From: Oxyruncus cristatus
Taxonomy: Eukaryota; Chordata; Aves; Passeriformes; Cotingidae
Assembly (NCBI GenBank): GCA_013399855.1
Contig: VXAY01002887.1
Location: 193,981-257,980, forward strand
Length of the DNA stretch: 64,000 nucleotides
Direction of reading: 5' to 3'
Shown: positions 1-13,500 of the stretch, piece by piece
Numbering within the stretch: position 1 is the first letter of the stretch
Layout of the letters: every line of letters starts with the position of its first letter
Position numbers and translations under genes: made by a program
The notes under the pieces: model-generated
What the model was told of the DNA's origin: nothing
What the model saw: only the letters and a program-made list of their open reading frames with translations
Databases searched by the model: none

Positions 1-506
1 TAATAAATTGCTCCTTCTGTAAGATTTTCAACTTTAAAACTTGTCTTGCCACACTTAGCACTTACATTTGCAAATGCCTTCCTGGTTGACTCGCGCTTAT
101 CTATTACATAGTTCTTTACCTTTGCACCACCATCAATAATGGGCGGTTCCCAAGACAGTACAGCAGAATCCTTCTTTATATCCTTTACCACTAAGTTTTG
201 TGGTGGTCCTGGTGTGTCCAAGACTTTAACTGTAACAAATGCAGATTTAGAACCACTGCTGTTCTCCAACTTAAGAATATACTTTCCAGCATCATTTCTA
301 TCACAGTTGTCAATTGAAAGTTGTGTGAAGTTTATGCCTTTATCAATCTGAACTTTTTCTGTGAATTCACCTTCTTCTCGGGACCATGTGATATCTGGTG
401 TTGGTCGTCCCCTGAACGGTATGTGAATCCTAGCAGACCCACCAGCTCTAACCACTATCCCCTTCCTTAGCTCTGAATCAATATCAAGTTCTGGAGCTTC
501 AAGTTT
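1..506 (-). repeat. TTN: C-zone super-repeat 6, start only
   Basis: One Ig ([20 protein letters not shown] to KVLDTPGPP) and most of the following Fn3; the window ends inside it. Confidence 0.9.
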
Positions 507-3500
507 GTCTTCTGGTTTAATAGTGCCAGGAACTGATGCAGCCTCTCCTACACCAATCTTGTTGAGAGCACACACTCGTAATTTGTATTCTTGATGTTCA
601 GTAAGCTTTTTGATTTCAAATCTAGTGGCACGTATACCTGTTTGTGGTGTAACAAGCGACCATTCATCTTCATCTGCCTTACAGATTTCTACTAGGTATC
701 CCTGGATTTCACAACCACCATCATAAATAGGTTTACTCCAACCAAGTGTAACTGAATTTTTGGTGGTATCCACAACATGGGTATTTGTAGGAGGGCCAGG
801 CTTGAACATTGGGTCACAAGCTTTAAAGTAAGGAGAAACTTGGCTTGGTTCACCTACTCCAGCAGCATTTTCAGCAGAAACTCTAAATTCATAGTCATGA
901 TCCTCTGTTAATCCTGTAACTCTTAATCGCAAATCTGTAATTCGGCGTTTATTGCATTTTATCCATCTGATGCCTGCTCGGTCTCTCTTTTCTACAATGT
1001 AACCTATGATTTCACTACCGCCATCGCTATCTGGCCGGGTCCAGCAGACAGTCATAGAATCCTTTGTGATGTTGGTAATTTCCAAGGCCTTCGGTGGTCC
1101 AGGAACCACAAATGGATTTTTCATCATCACTGGCACAGATTCTAATGGCTCACCAACCCCATATTTGTTAACTGCCATAATACGGAAGACATACTCATTT
1201 CCTTCCAAGAGTTTTGTTACTTTCAGCATTGTAGGTAAAACCTCTGAAGAAACCACAGTCCATGCCAAGCGACTAGTTTCTCTCTTCTCTACAATATAAT
1301 GAGAAATATCACTGCCACCGTCATGAAGAGGAGGAGCCCACGCCAATGCACATTTTTCAGCTGTGACTCCTGTCACTTGGACTGGCCCCTCTGGAGGTCC
1401 TGGCCTGTCCAGGACTTTTACATTTACTGTAACTGTCTTTGTTCCAGCAACGTTAGAGGCTTCTAAAATGTACTGTCCACCATCAACTCTAATAGCATCT
1501 TTTACAACTATTAATGCACTGAAATCTGTGTTCTTTATTTCACGTCTAGAAGTTTCCTCAAGCTCTTTATCTCCTTTGTACCACTTAATGGTTGGTAGTG
1601 GCTTTCCATGAACATCAGCCTCAAGTCTGAATGTTTCACCAGCATTTACAACAATTGTGTCTTTGTACTTCGGATCCATTGAAATTCGTGGAAGTTCAAC
1701 TTCATCCCTTGCTGTTATTGGACCTGTACTATCAGAAGGTTTGCTTATTGCACCTGCAGCATTCTTTGCAATTACTCTAAATTCGTATCTTTGGTCTTCA
1801 GTAAGCCCTGTTACAGTGAACTGAGTTTCAATGATATTTGTGAAGCTGGCTTTCATCCAGCGACCATCTGGTAAGTCACGTTTCTCTACGATATAACCAG
1901 TAATCTTACTTCCACCGTCATATTCTGGTTTGGTCCATTGTAGAGTAATAGAGCTTCTTTTTATTATTATAGCTTCTGGGCGACCTGGAGGATCACATGG
2001 ATCACGAGCTACATAGCACTCAGAAACTTTACTTGTTCTGCCTACACCAACAATATTTTCTGCAGAAACTCGAAACTCATATTCAATTCCTTCTTCGAGG
2101 TTATTTGTCTTAAAACTTGTGTCCTGAATAATAGTCTTGTTCACTTTAGTCCATAAAATGCTGTTTTTCTCCTTTCTCTCAAGATGGTAGCCCAGCACTC
2201 TACTGCCACCATCATTTACTGGTTCATGCCACTGTACAACCATGGAGTCTTTGGTAACTGTTGTCACAAATGGTGTGCCAGGAGGTCCTGGTTCCTTGTA
2301 GGGGTACTGAGCTACAACTGGTGCAGATTCCAATGCAAAACTCTGCCCATACCTGTTCTCAGCAAATATTCTGAACTGGTATTCTGAACCAGTTTTCAGT
2401 TTAGTCACCTTCAGTGTAGTTCTTGCAACAGTAGCTGAAACTGTTTCCCATACAGTGGTTGTTGTATCTCTCTTGTGAACAACATAGTTGGTGATTTGGC
2501 AGCCTCCTGTGTATGCTGGGGGGTTCCATGATAGAGTAATACTTTCTGCACTTACTTCATCAAACTTCACAGGCCCTACTGGAGGGTCAGGTTTGTCTAG
2601 AGTTATAATGTCAATAGAGGCAGACTTTTGCCCAACAACATTAGCCACAGTGATTTCGTAAGTGCCACTGTCCTCTTTGCTGGTTTCCTTAAGATTCAGT
2701 ATAGTGAGATCAGCCGAATCACTTACATTGACTCTTGTTGTCTGCCTTAATGGCTGGCCATCTTTTACCCAGGTAACAGTTGGTTTAGGTCGACCTGCAA
2801 TTGGTATTTCTACTTTCAGATCTTGTCCCACTTGAACACTGTAACTGTGAAAAGCGGGTCTTACATCAGGTTCAATCACTAGGTCTTTGGCAACTATTGG
2901 AACTGCAAGTGCTCTAGGATCACTCTTACCCTTTTCATTTACAGCCATTACTCTAAAAAGATATTCTTCCCCTTGAGTTAGGTTAGTAATAACTGCTTCA
3001 AGTGTTTTTACACGAGCACACTCTGACCACTTCTCACTACCCTTTGCTTGCATTTCAACAATGTACTGTATGATTTTGCTACCCCCATCATGTTCAGGTT
3101 TTGCCCAGCTTAGTGAGACACTGTTTCTTGTGACATCATCCACTGTTATTTTCCCAGGAGGCTGTGGAACTTCAGCGACTTTAATGGGGTCACTGGTTTC
3201 TGCAGGGAGGCCAATTCCATATTCATTCTCAGCAGAAATTCTAAAGAAGTAATAGCAGCCCTCTTGAAGTTGATCTACTTTCCATGAAGTCTTGTGGCAG
3301 TTTGTTACAACAGCTGCATATGCCTTTCTTGTTGCTTCACGCTTTTCAATAATGAAATTCTTTATTTTTGCTCCACCGTCCAAGAGAGGAGGCTCCCATG
3401 AAAGTGAAACAGAGTCTTTAGTGATCTCTCTGATCTTTAAATTAACAGGTGCACTCGGGGTATCCAGTACTCTTACGCTGACAAAGGCAGACTTGGTTCC

Positions 3501-6500
3501 ACTGCTGTTCTCCAACGTCAGAGTATACTTTCCAGTATCAAATCTGTTAACATTGTCTAGAACAAGGGAAGTAAAGCTGCTAGTGGTATCAATAATAGCT
3601 GCTTCTCTGATGTCACCATCTATTTTACCCCATTTTACTTCAGGTGTTGGACGGCCTCTGATGGGAACAAACAGTCTTAAGGAACCTCCTGCCCTCACAT
3701 TTACAATCTTCCTTAATTCCATGTCAAGGTCAAGGTCTGGTGCCTCCATCTTTTCTTCTACAATAACAGAACCAGGAACATCTGCGTGCTCTCCAACTCC
3801 TGCTTTATTAACTGCACATATGCGGAATTTGTATTCATGTTTTTCCACTAATTTTTCTACTTCCATGTGGGTATTCTTAATTCCAGTTGGAGGGGTACAA
3901 ATTGCCCATTCGCCATCACTTACATCACATTTTTCCACAATATATCCCTGAATTTCAGAGCCACCATCATAGATAGGTTTACCCCACGAAAGGAAAACCG
4001 AAGATCTTGTAACATCCACAACTTTAGGATTATTGGGTGGACCTGGCTTGTAAATAGGATCACATGCTTTGTAGTAAGTGGAAGGTGGGCTCGGTTCACT
4101 AAGACCAGCAGCATTTTCAGCTGAAACTCTGTACTCATAATCATGGTTTTCTATAAGACCAGTCACTCTGTATCGTAGTTCACTGATCAGCCGTTTGTTA
4201 CATCTTGTCCAGCGAATGCCTTCCTTATCTCGTTTTTCAAGAACATAACCTAGGATTTCACTACCACCATCTGAGGCTGGCCTTTCCCATACAACTATCA
4301 TAGAATCCTTGGTAACGGCTGTAACTTCTGGTGCCTTTGGTGGAAGCGGCACTGAAAATGGGTTCTTTGCGAGTACTGGTTCAGATTCAAGAGGTTCACC
4401 AACACCGTATTTATTTACTGCCATGATGCGGAAAACATACTCATTTCCTTCTAAAAGTTTTGTAACTTTGCAATTTAGGGTTTGCACATTTGAGTCAATG
4501 ACGGTCCACACCAAGCGACTGGTTTCCCTCTTTTCTACAACATAGTGTGAAATATCACTACCACCGTCTTGTAGCGGTGGTTTCCACGACAGTGTGCATT
4601 TTTCAGCAGTAACACCAGTGATCTCAACAGGTCCTTCTGGTGGTCCAGGTCTATCAAGAACTTTGACATTAACAGGAACCTTCTTTTCACCTGCAACGTT
4701 CTTTGCCAGTAGGACATACTGACCACTGTCAACTCTAGTGGCTTCCTTCACACTAAGGCTTGTTGCAAAATCGGTACTTTTTATTTCCATACGAGCAGTG
4801 CTTGTCAGCTCACGATCAGCTTTTAACCACTGAATGGAAGGTATCGGTTTGCCATGAACATCAGCATCAAGCTTGAATGACTCACCAGCGTTCACTACAA
4901 TAGTGTCTTTGTATTTTGGATCCATACTTATATGGGGTGGTTCTACTTCATCTCTTGCTGTAATTGCCCCTGAGCTCTCAGATGGTTCACTGAAAACACC
5001 TGCAGCATTTCGTGCTATAACACGGAACTCATATCTCTGGTTTTCGACCAGACCAGTTACTTCAAACTGAGTATCAATGACATTTGTAAAGCTTGCTTTC
5101 ATCCAACGGCCATCAGGTAATTCCTTCTTTTCAACAACATAGCCTGTGATTTTACTTCCACCATCATATATAGGTTTCTTCCACTGAAGTGTTACTGAGC
5201 TTCTTGTGACAATTACAGGTTCTGGACGACCTGGAGGGTCACATGGATCACGTGCAGTATAGCATTCAGATGCTCTACTTGCCTTTCCAATTCCCACTAT
5301 GTTTTCTGCATAGACTCTGAACTCATATTCAAGACCTTCCTCAAGACCAGTTGTCTTAAATTTGGTATCTGGAATAGGTGTTTTATTCAGTTTAGCCCAC
5401 AGAATGCTGTTCCTTTCTTTGCGCTCCAAATGATACCCAATGATCCTGCTACCGCCATCATTGACTGGTTCATTCCATTGTACCACCATGCTGTCTTTTG
5501 AGGTATTTGTTACAAAAGGTGTTCCAGGTGGACCTGGAACTTTAAATGGATACTGGGCTATGATTGACTCTGAATTGAGATATGTACTCTTCCCATATCT
5601 GTTTTCAGCTGCGATTCTGAACTGATATTCACAGCCCGTCTTTAAACGACATGCTTTTATAGTTGTTCTTGCAACAGTAGCTGACACAATGTGCCACGTT
5701 GTGGTAGAAGTGTCTCTTCTCTCTACAATGTAATTATTGATAGAGCTGCCACCATCATATTTGGGTGGTTCCCAGGAAATGGTAATGCTATCTGCCGTTA
5801 CTTCATCGACTTTTACTGGTCCAGTTGGAGGTCCTGGTTTGTCAAGGACAACAATATTTAGGGTCTCAGTTGCTTCACCAGCAGAGTTTGTAAGCTTAAC
5901 TAAGTATGTCCCCACATCTTCTCTGCATGCTTCTTTTATTGTTAACACTGTGTTGTTTTCTGAACTTTCTGCATTTACTCTTGTAGTCTGCTTCAATGCC
6001 ACATTGTCTTTATGCCAAAGCACTGCTGGTTTGGGTCGACCAACAAAAGGAACATCAACCTTTAAGTCCTCTCCTGCTAGAACACTGAAAGTGGTAAATA
6101 ATAGTTTGAAAGCTGGCGGAATAACAAGATCTTTTGCAACAACTGGTATACCCAGCTGACGAGGATCACTGATACCTTTCTCATTCTGAGCTGAAACACG
6201 GAAGGTGTATTCTTCACCTTGGATCAGTCCTGTGATAGTGGCTTCAGTAACTTTTACTGTAGCACAGGTTGACCACTTTTCACTGCCTTTGCTTTGCATT
6301 TCTACAATGTAGCCCAGAATTCTGCTACCACCATCATGTTCAGGTTTTTCCCAAGATAAGGATACGCTATTCCTTGTCACATCCAACAAAGTTATTTTCC
6401 CTGGTGGAAGTGGTCTTTCTGATACTTTTATGGATTCTGAAGTTTCAACTGGAAGGCCTATTCCATACTCATTTTCAGCTAGGACTCTGAAGTAGTAGTT

Positions 6501-9500
6501 GCAGCCTTCTTGCAGTGAATCAACTTTCCAGCTGGTCTTGTGGCAATTGGCATTAACAGTTGAATAAGCTTTTCTTGTCGATTCACGCTTTTCAACAATG
6601 TAATTTTTTATTTTAGAGCCACCATCTATGAGAGGAGGTTCCCATGTGAGTGTAACTGAAGATTTTGTAACTTCTTTTATTTTCAGATCTTGAGGTGCCC
6701 CTGGGGTATCGAGAACTCTGACATTCACAAATGCTGACTTACTACCTGAGCTGTTTTCAATTGTCAGTATGTATTTGCCACTATCGAATCTATTTACATT
6801 TTCAATGATCAGTAAAGTATAAGAGCTTGTTGATTCAATGCTAGCTCTATCCAAAGATTCCCCATGTTCTCTTGTCCATTTTACTTCAGGTGCTGGTCTT
6901 CCCTTAATTGGGACAAAGAGCCTTAGAGTACAGCAGGCTCTAATAGTGACAACTTTACGTAGTTCTGCATCAAGTTCAATCTCTGGTGGTAGCATTCTTT
7001 CTTCAGCTTTTGGAGTCCCAGGAACAAGAGCAGGTTCTCCAAGACCTTCAGAGTTCATAGCATATATCCTTATTTTATATTCTTGATTTTCTTTCAGGTC
7101 AGTGATGGTAAAAGAAGTGGCCTTCAGACCTATTGGTGGAGTTACAATCTTCCACTCGTCTTCCTCAGGTAGTGCAATCTCAACCATGTAACCTGTGATC
7201 TCTGAACCACCATCATATATTGGTTTGTTCCATGCTATTGTAATTGAGGACTTGCTGCTATCCAAAACACGAGGATTACCTGGGGGACCAGGCTTAAATA
7301 CAGTATCACAAGCTTTATAGAATGGACTGGTTGGGCTTGGCTCACTGACTCCAGCAGCATTTTCAGCCATGACTCTGTATTCATATTCATGGCCCTCTGT
7401 CAGTCCAGACACTTTATAACGTAAGTCAGTAACAACCCTTTTGTTACATTTCACCCACCGTAGACCAGCTCTGTCTCGACGTTCCACAATATAGTTAGTT
7501 ATTGGGCTCCCACCATCAGAATCAGGATGGCCCCAACAGACAACCATGGAATCTTTCGTAATTGCTGTAACTTCGGGTGTTTTCGGTGGATCAGGTGGCA
7601 CATACGGATTTACTGCAAGAACAGGTTCTGATTCCAGGGGCTCACCAACTCCATACTTGTTAACAGCCATAACTCGAAACACGTACTCATTGCCCTTCAG
7701 CAGCTTAGTAACCTTCAGTTTAGTCACTGGAACTTCTGTGGCTACAGCTGTCCATGCCAATCTACTGGTTTCTCGTTTTTCAACCACATAATGGTCAATC
7801 TTTGCTCCTCCATCATCCAGTGGGGGTAGCCATGACAGCACACACTTTTCTGCAGTGACTTCAGACACAGCCAAAGGTCCTTCTGGGGGACCAGGTCTAT
7901 CAAGAACTTTAACATTGAAGATATGCTTGGCAAAGCCACCAGGATTTGTTGCAGTAAGTGTATAAGCACCACCATCTCTTCTTGAGGAATCTTTATTGAT
8001 AAGTACAGTAGAGAAATCTGCTATTTTTATTTCTAATTTTGCTGTGTCTTCAAGTTCTTTTTCTCCCTTTGTCCATGTCATAGTTGGTGGAGGGCGACCT
8101 GAAACATCAGCCTCAAGTCTGAAAAGTTCACCTGCTTTCAGCACTAAGGTGTCTTTGTATTTAGCATCCACTTTTATCCTTGGTGCTTCAATGTCATCTC
8201 TACAAGTGATTGCATCTGATGGCTCAGAGGGCTGACTAACAGCTCCACCAGCATTCCTAGCAATTACACGGAATTCATAGGCAGCGTCTTCTGTCAAACC
8301 ACTTACAGTGAACTCAGTCTCTAGTATATTGCTGAAATTAGCCTTCAGCCAACGGCCATTAGGAAGGTCTCTTTTTTCAACAGTGTAGCCAGTTATCTTA
8401 AAACCTCCATTATATTCTGGTTTAGTCCACTTCAGTGTAACTGCATGTCTTGTAATGTTCAGGGGTATTGGCTTACCAGGTGGATCTATTGGGTCCAGGG
8501 CAAACACAGGCTCAGATGGCTTGCTTGGCTTACTCTTCCCAGCCAGATTTTCTGCTATAACACGGAATTCATATGCAATGCCATCGGTAAGTCCAGATGA
8601 TTTAAAGATATTGCCTGATACCAGCATTTTACTTACAGTCTGCCAAAGAATGCTGTTTCTTTCTTTTCTTTCAACATGATATCCCAGGATAGGGCTTCCA
8701 CCGTCAGTAACTGGCTCATTCCAGCTAATGGTCATGGTTTCTTTGGTGACTGCTATCACCTGAGGAGTGCCAGGAGGCCCAGGTACCTTAAATGGGTAGT
8801 TGGCAACCACAGACCCTGAAGTAATGGCTGGACCAATTCCATATCTGTTTTGAGCTCTAACACGGAACTGATACTCAACCCCAGTAGTAAGACGAACGGC
8901 TTTAAATGTAGTACGTATCACTGTAGTTGCCAATTCAGTCCACGTGGTACTGTCAGTTTGACGCATTTCTACGACATAGTTACTTATTGGTACACCACCA
9001 TCATTCAAAGGAGGCTCCCATGAGAATGTTAGGAAATCAGATGAAATTTCATCAAATTTGATTGGTCCAGTAGGAGGCCCAGGTATGTCATGAACCTGAA
9101 CCGTGATTACTTCACTAACTTCTCCAACAATATTTTTAGCTGACAGTGGGTACTGACCACTATCACTTCGAATACATTCATTGATGGTTAGTATGGTTGC
9201 AGTTGCAGTATTTTCATAATTTACCCTTTGTGTTTGCTTAAGTATCTGGTCTTCTTTCTTCCAAGTCACAGTAGGCCTTGGACGACCAAGTACGGGGATT
9301 TCAATCTTGATATTGTCACCAGCTTTGGCGATGACCGTTTTCTGGTAGAGAGCACGGAGGTCAAACTCTGGGAGCATAGTCTGTTCCTTGATAATAACTG
9401 GCCTGCTTTCTCTTGGGGCGCTTCTTCCAGCACTGTTAACTGCCATAACCTGGAAAGTATACTCTTCATTTTCAGTCAGATTCTTTACTACACAGTCCAG

Positions 9501-10546
9501 CGTTTTTACAGTGGTGATGTGTGCCCACTGGTTGGTTCCTTTTCTCTGTGCTTCAATTACGTACCCAGTGATCTTGCTGCCCCCATCATGTTCTGGTTTT
9601 GGCCAAGCTAGGCTAACTGAGTTCCGCGTTACATCCATAATATTAAGGCTCTCAGGTGGAGATGGGGCCTCAGAAGCTCTTACTGGTTCTGCAGTTTCAG
9701 CTGGTTCACCAATACCATACTCATTTTCAGCCAGTACTCTGAAATAGTATTCACACCCCTCAGCCAAATTAGGAACCCTGAAGGAACACTTCTGGCAGTT
9801 GGTTGTGACTGTTGAATATGCCTTCCGAGTTGATTCACGTTTCTCAACAATATAGTTTGTTATACGGGAACCTCCATCTACCAGAGGCATATCCCATTGG
9901 AGGGTGATGCTGTCTTTGGTTATTTCTCTAGGCTTAAGGTTTATTGGTGGACCTGGTGTATCCAAAACTTTTACATTCACAAAGCCAGTCTTCTTACCAG
10001 CAGCATTTTCAAGAGTCATTACGTATTTTCCTGCATCATATCTGGTGCACTCTGTGACAATCAACAGTGTAAAGGAGTCGGTATTTTCAATACTGGCACG
10101 TCCTTTGAGTGAAACATCATCTTTTGTCCATGTAACTTCTGGAGTTGGACGCCCTTTAATTGGTACAAAAATCCGAATAGTTAATCCAGCTCTAACAACA
10201 AGAGTTCTTCTTAGCTCAGCGTCTAATTCAAAGTCAGGAATCTCTTCTCGGTCTTTGATTTCCACACTTGGAATTACTGCTGGTTCACCGACACCTGCAG
10301 CATTCATGGCAGAGATTCTGAAATTGTATTTGGCTCCTGTCTGCAGATGAGATACAACAAACTGAGTGATTCTTAGAGCAGTCCCTGTAGTGTCTTTTAC
10401 CCATTCTTCTTCTCCTTCCTTTTGATGCTCTACTATATAGCCAGTGATCTCAAGACCACCATCATAGTGAGGCTTGCCCCAGGCCAAAGATGCACTTGTC
10501 TTTGTAGTATCAGTCACTCTTGGATTTGAAGGTGGACCCGGTGGGT
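1..10546 (-). CDS. TTN: TTN exon 102: giant C-zone exon (runs off the left edge)
   Basis: At least 10,546 nt of open frame without a stop, acceptor TTTTCAG at its right edge. First domain is an Fn3 ([40 protein letters not shown]), the last of C-zone repeat 2. Three complete Ig-Fn-Fn-Ig-Fn-Fn-Fn-Ig-Fn-Fn-Fn units follow (first Igs at about 10250, 6998 and 3752), then an Ig at about 506 and a partial Fn3: 36 domains in all. Human titin has a single exon of about 17 kb beginning at the same domain, so this is very likely its orthologue and continues for several kilobases beyond the window. It encodes thick-filament-binding titin. No frameshift or in-frame stop was seen. Confidence 0.96.
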
Positions 10547-13500
10547 CTGAAAAGTAAGGAAAAGATAAAACATTACATCACAGAGCAGGCCATTCTTATG
10601 CTCTCTGAATGTGCTCCCCACCTATCCTACCCACCCCCAAAAAAGATAAGGCGTGATACTAACATGCAACATCTTTGCATAGGACTGAGTTTGAAGTGTC
10701 ACTTGGTGGTCCAACTCCTGCTCTGTTTTCTGCACTGACACGGAATTCATATTCATTTCCTTCCAGAAGACCAGTTACTTTGCATCTAAGATCTGAAACT
10801 GGTTTCTTTGTTGCTCTAACCCATCTTAAACCTTTCTTTTCTCTTCGCTCCACATGGTAACCTGTGATTTCACTTCCACCATCATCTACTGGCCTTTTCC
10901 AGGTAACTGTGACAGTATTTTTAGTCACATTTGTTACTTCTGGTTTACCAGGAGGGCCTGGAGGACCTGTTAAGGAAGAAAAATTACAGTTAAAACAAAA
11001 ATCAAGTCTTTAGAGATTAATAAAAACTCACTGGAACCTCTCAGCTTGTTCTACTTACCAAACCTATCCACCATTTTAACTGGTTCTGATTGTACTGGTT
11101 CACCCTTGCCATACTGATTTACTGCTGAGACACGGAAAACATACTCATTTCCTTGAATGAGCTTGCTAACAACATGCCTACAGGTTTCAATATTTTCAGC
11201 AACCAATGTCCAGAGCAGTCGACTGGTTTCTCTCTTTTCAAGAACATATGATTTGACTGGTGATCCACCATCTTCTGCAGGAGGTGACCATGTAAGAGTT
11301 GCTTTTTCTGCTGAAACATTGCTGATCTCAATAGGCCCTGGAGGTCCTGGTATATCTAAAACTTTCACTTGTACACTCTCCTGCTTAGTGCCAAAAGGAT
11401 TGGTTGCAGTGATTGTGTATTCTCCAGAATCTTTTCTCGCCGCATATTTGACAGTTAGAGTAGAAGAAGTTGGTTTGGTTTCAATGTGCACAAGCTCTGA
11501 AGGTCTAAAATCTTTTCCAGCTTTTGACCATGCTGAAGTTGGAGGTGGTTTGCCACGGATACTAATAGCAGACAGTGTAATGGTGTCTCCTGCTTTTACT
11601 GTTAAACCTTCTTTCAAAGGAGGATCCAGAACAATGCTTGGTGCCTCTGTCAAAAAAAAACAGACAAAAAAAATCCTGATGTTAAAACAAGAACACGGGC
11701 GGGGCAAGGAGATTTGGTATTAATTATTCAAATAAAATTCTGCCTATTCAATGCCATCTACATACCATACTCATCCTTGCATATTATGGTTCCTGTGGAT
11801 TCAGATGGAGGGCTGATAGCTCCAGCTGTGTTCTTTGCTCTAATTCTGAACTCATATTTGGAGCCTTCAATAAGGTCAGTTACAGTAAATGCACAGTCTG
11901 GAACATTCACGTGATTAGCTTTTGTCCAAGTCTTTTTGGGTAAATCACGCTTTTCAACAATATAGCCAGTTAATTTATGTCCACCATCGTATTTTGGTTC
12001 TGTCCAAATGAGTGTTACTGAGTTCCTGGTTACATTGATAACTTCAGGTTTCCCAGGGGGATCTAGAAGAAAAAATAATAAATAGTGGTCAAACAAAAGT
12101 TATTTCAAATTTCAGAATTTTCCTTTCTATTCTCTTGATGACTCACCAATAGGATCAAGTGCCACAACTGGTTCAGACGGAAGACTTGGTTTACCTACTC
12201 CAGCCATATTGATTGCCATTACTCTGAATTCATATTCCAGACCTTCAGTTAACCCTGTCACTCTGAAATCTTTCATTCTTATTGGTGTTGTATTTGCTCT
12301 CTTCCACAGAAGACTATTTCTTTCTTTAACTTCAATGTGATAACCTAGAAGATAAATGGTGAGATGAAAATATGGGGGAGGTTTCTAGAAATCCTGCTTT
12401 CTCATGGCATTGTGAAACATCATATTTCCGGTATTGCATGTTACACAGGCATTGTGCAAGCGGAGCACTGAAAACCAGATTTAGAAATGGATGTGGACAT
12501 ACCCGACAGATTGTATGTAACTGCAATGACAAGATGTTTGTAAATGCAAATTGCTAATTTTATAGACCAAGTATTGTCACATATAGTGACAATATTTTAG
12601 CTGTTTTGGCTCTGAGCAAAAATATCGTTTCTCAGGTAGTATTTTCCCAACATTTAATTTTTTTAATCATATTGAAAAAACAGGAAGCAAAACAGTAAAA
12701 TCAATCAACTGATCAATCAATCACTCAATTTAAAGCATAAACACCTGATAGTTTTATCATACCCTTTGGCAGAGAGAAAGAACTGTTAAGAACTGAAATA
12801 CTAGGGATGTTTTGGGGGATGTACCTGTGATTGGTGATCCTCCAGTTCTTCTGGGATCAGTCCAAGTTAAAGCTACAGATTCATGCCGAACAGCAACAAT
12901 GTTGGGGGGTGGAGGAGCATCTGGCACATCTAAACAGTATTGACAAAAATACAGTAGCATTAAAAATTAATATCACCCCTTTAACATTTTGTTCCAATTT
13001 CATAAATTATAATGGATACTTACCAAATGGATGTTTTGCAATGACAGGGTCAGATTTAAGACCTTCACCTACTCCATATTTATTTTCAGCCCTGATCCTG
13101 AATGTATATTCATTTCCTTCATGAAGTCTTGTAACTCTAAAAGTGGTTTTCTGGACTGCAGAGGCACAAGTCACCCACTTGTTGTTTATATTATCTCTCT
13201 TCTCTAGAACATAGTTAGTGATTTCTGAACCACCATCGTCTTTTGGAGGGCCCCACTTTAGGGTTATGGCATCAGCTGTGACTTCCTCAAATTTCACTGG
13301 ACCTGTTGGTATGCCAGGTTTGCCAACAACTTTCACAAAAATAGTGCCTTCCTTGCTGCCAACGACATTCTTCAGAGTTATTGTGTATTTTCCAGCATCA
13401 GCTTTCTGGCAGTCATGTACTACAAGAGTGGTGTTAACTGCTGTAGATTCAAATGCAACTCTTCCACTCTCAGTAAGTGCCTGGTCTTCATCCTTCTTCC

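Noticed and set aside
3292..3951. Plus-strand ORF of 219 residues, and similar plus-strand ORFs over the giant exon
   Set aside because: They are antisense shadows of repetitive Ig/Fn3 codons, recur at the same position in each domain, and carry no domain signature of their own.
9228..9611. Plus-strand ORF of 127 residues
   Set aside because: Overlaps the coding frame of the giant titin exon on the other strand; the hydrophobic composition is produced by reading Ig codons backwards.
1..10546. A stop or frameshift in the giant exon that would make it a pseudogene
   Set aside because: The frame stays open from 10546 to the window edge, and domain motifs are intact in every repeat I read.
11051..11707. 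Minus-strand ORF starting at a methionine upstream of exon 100
   Set aside because: The first residues ([14 protein letters not shown]) are intron polypyrimidine tract read in frame; the coding part starts only after the AG at 11646.
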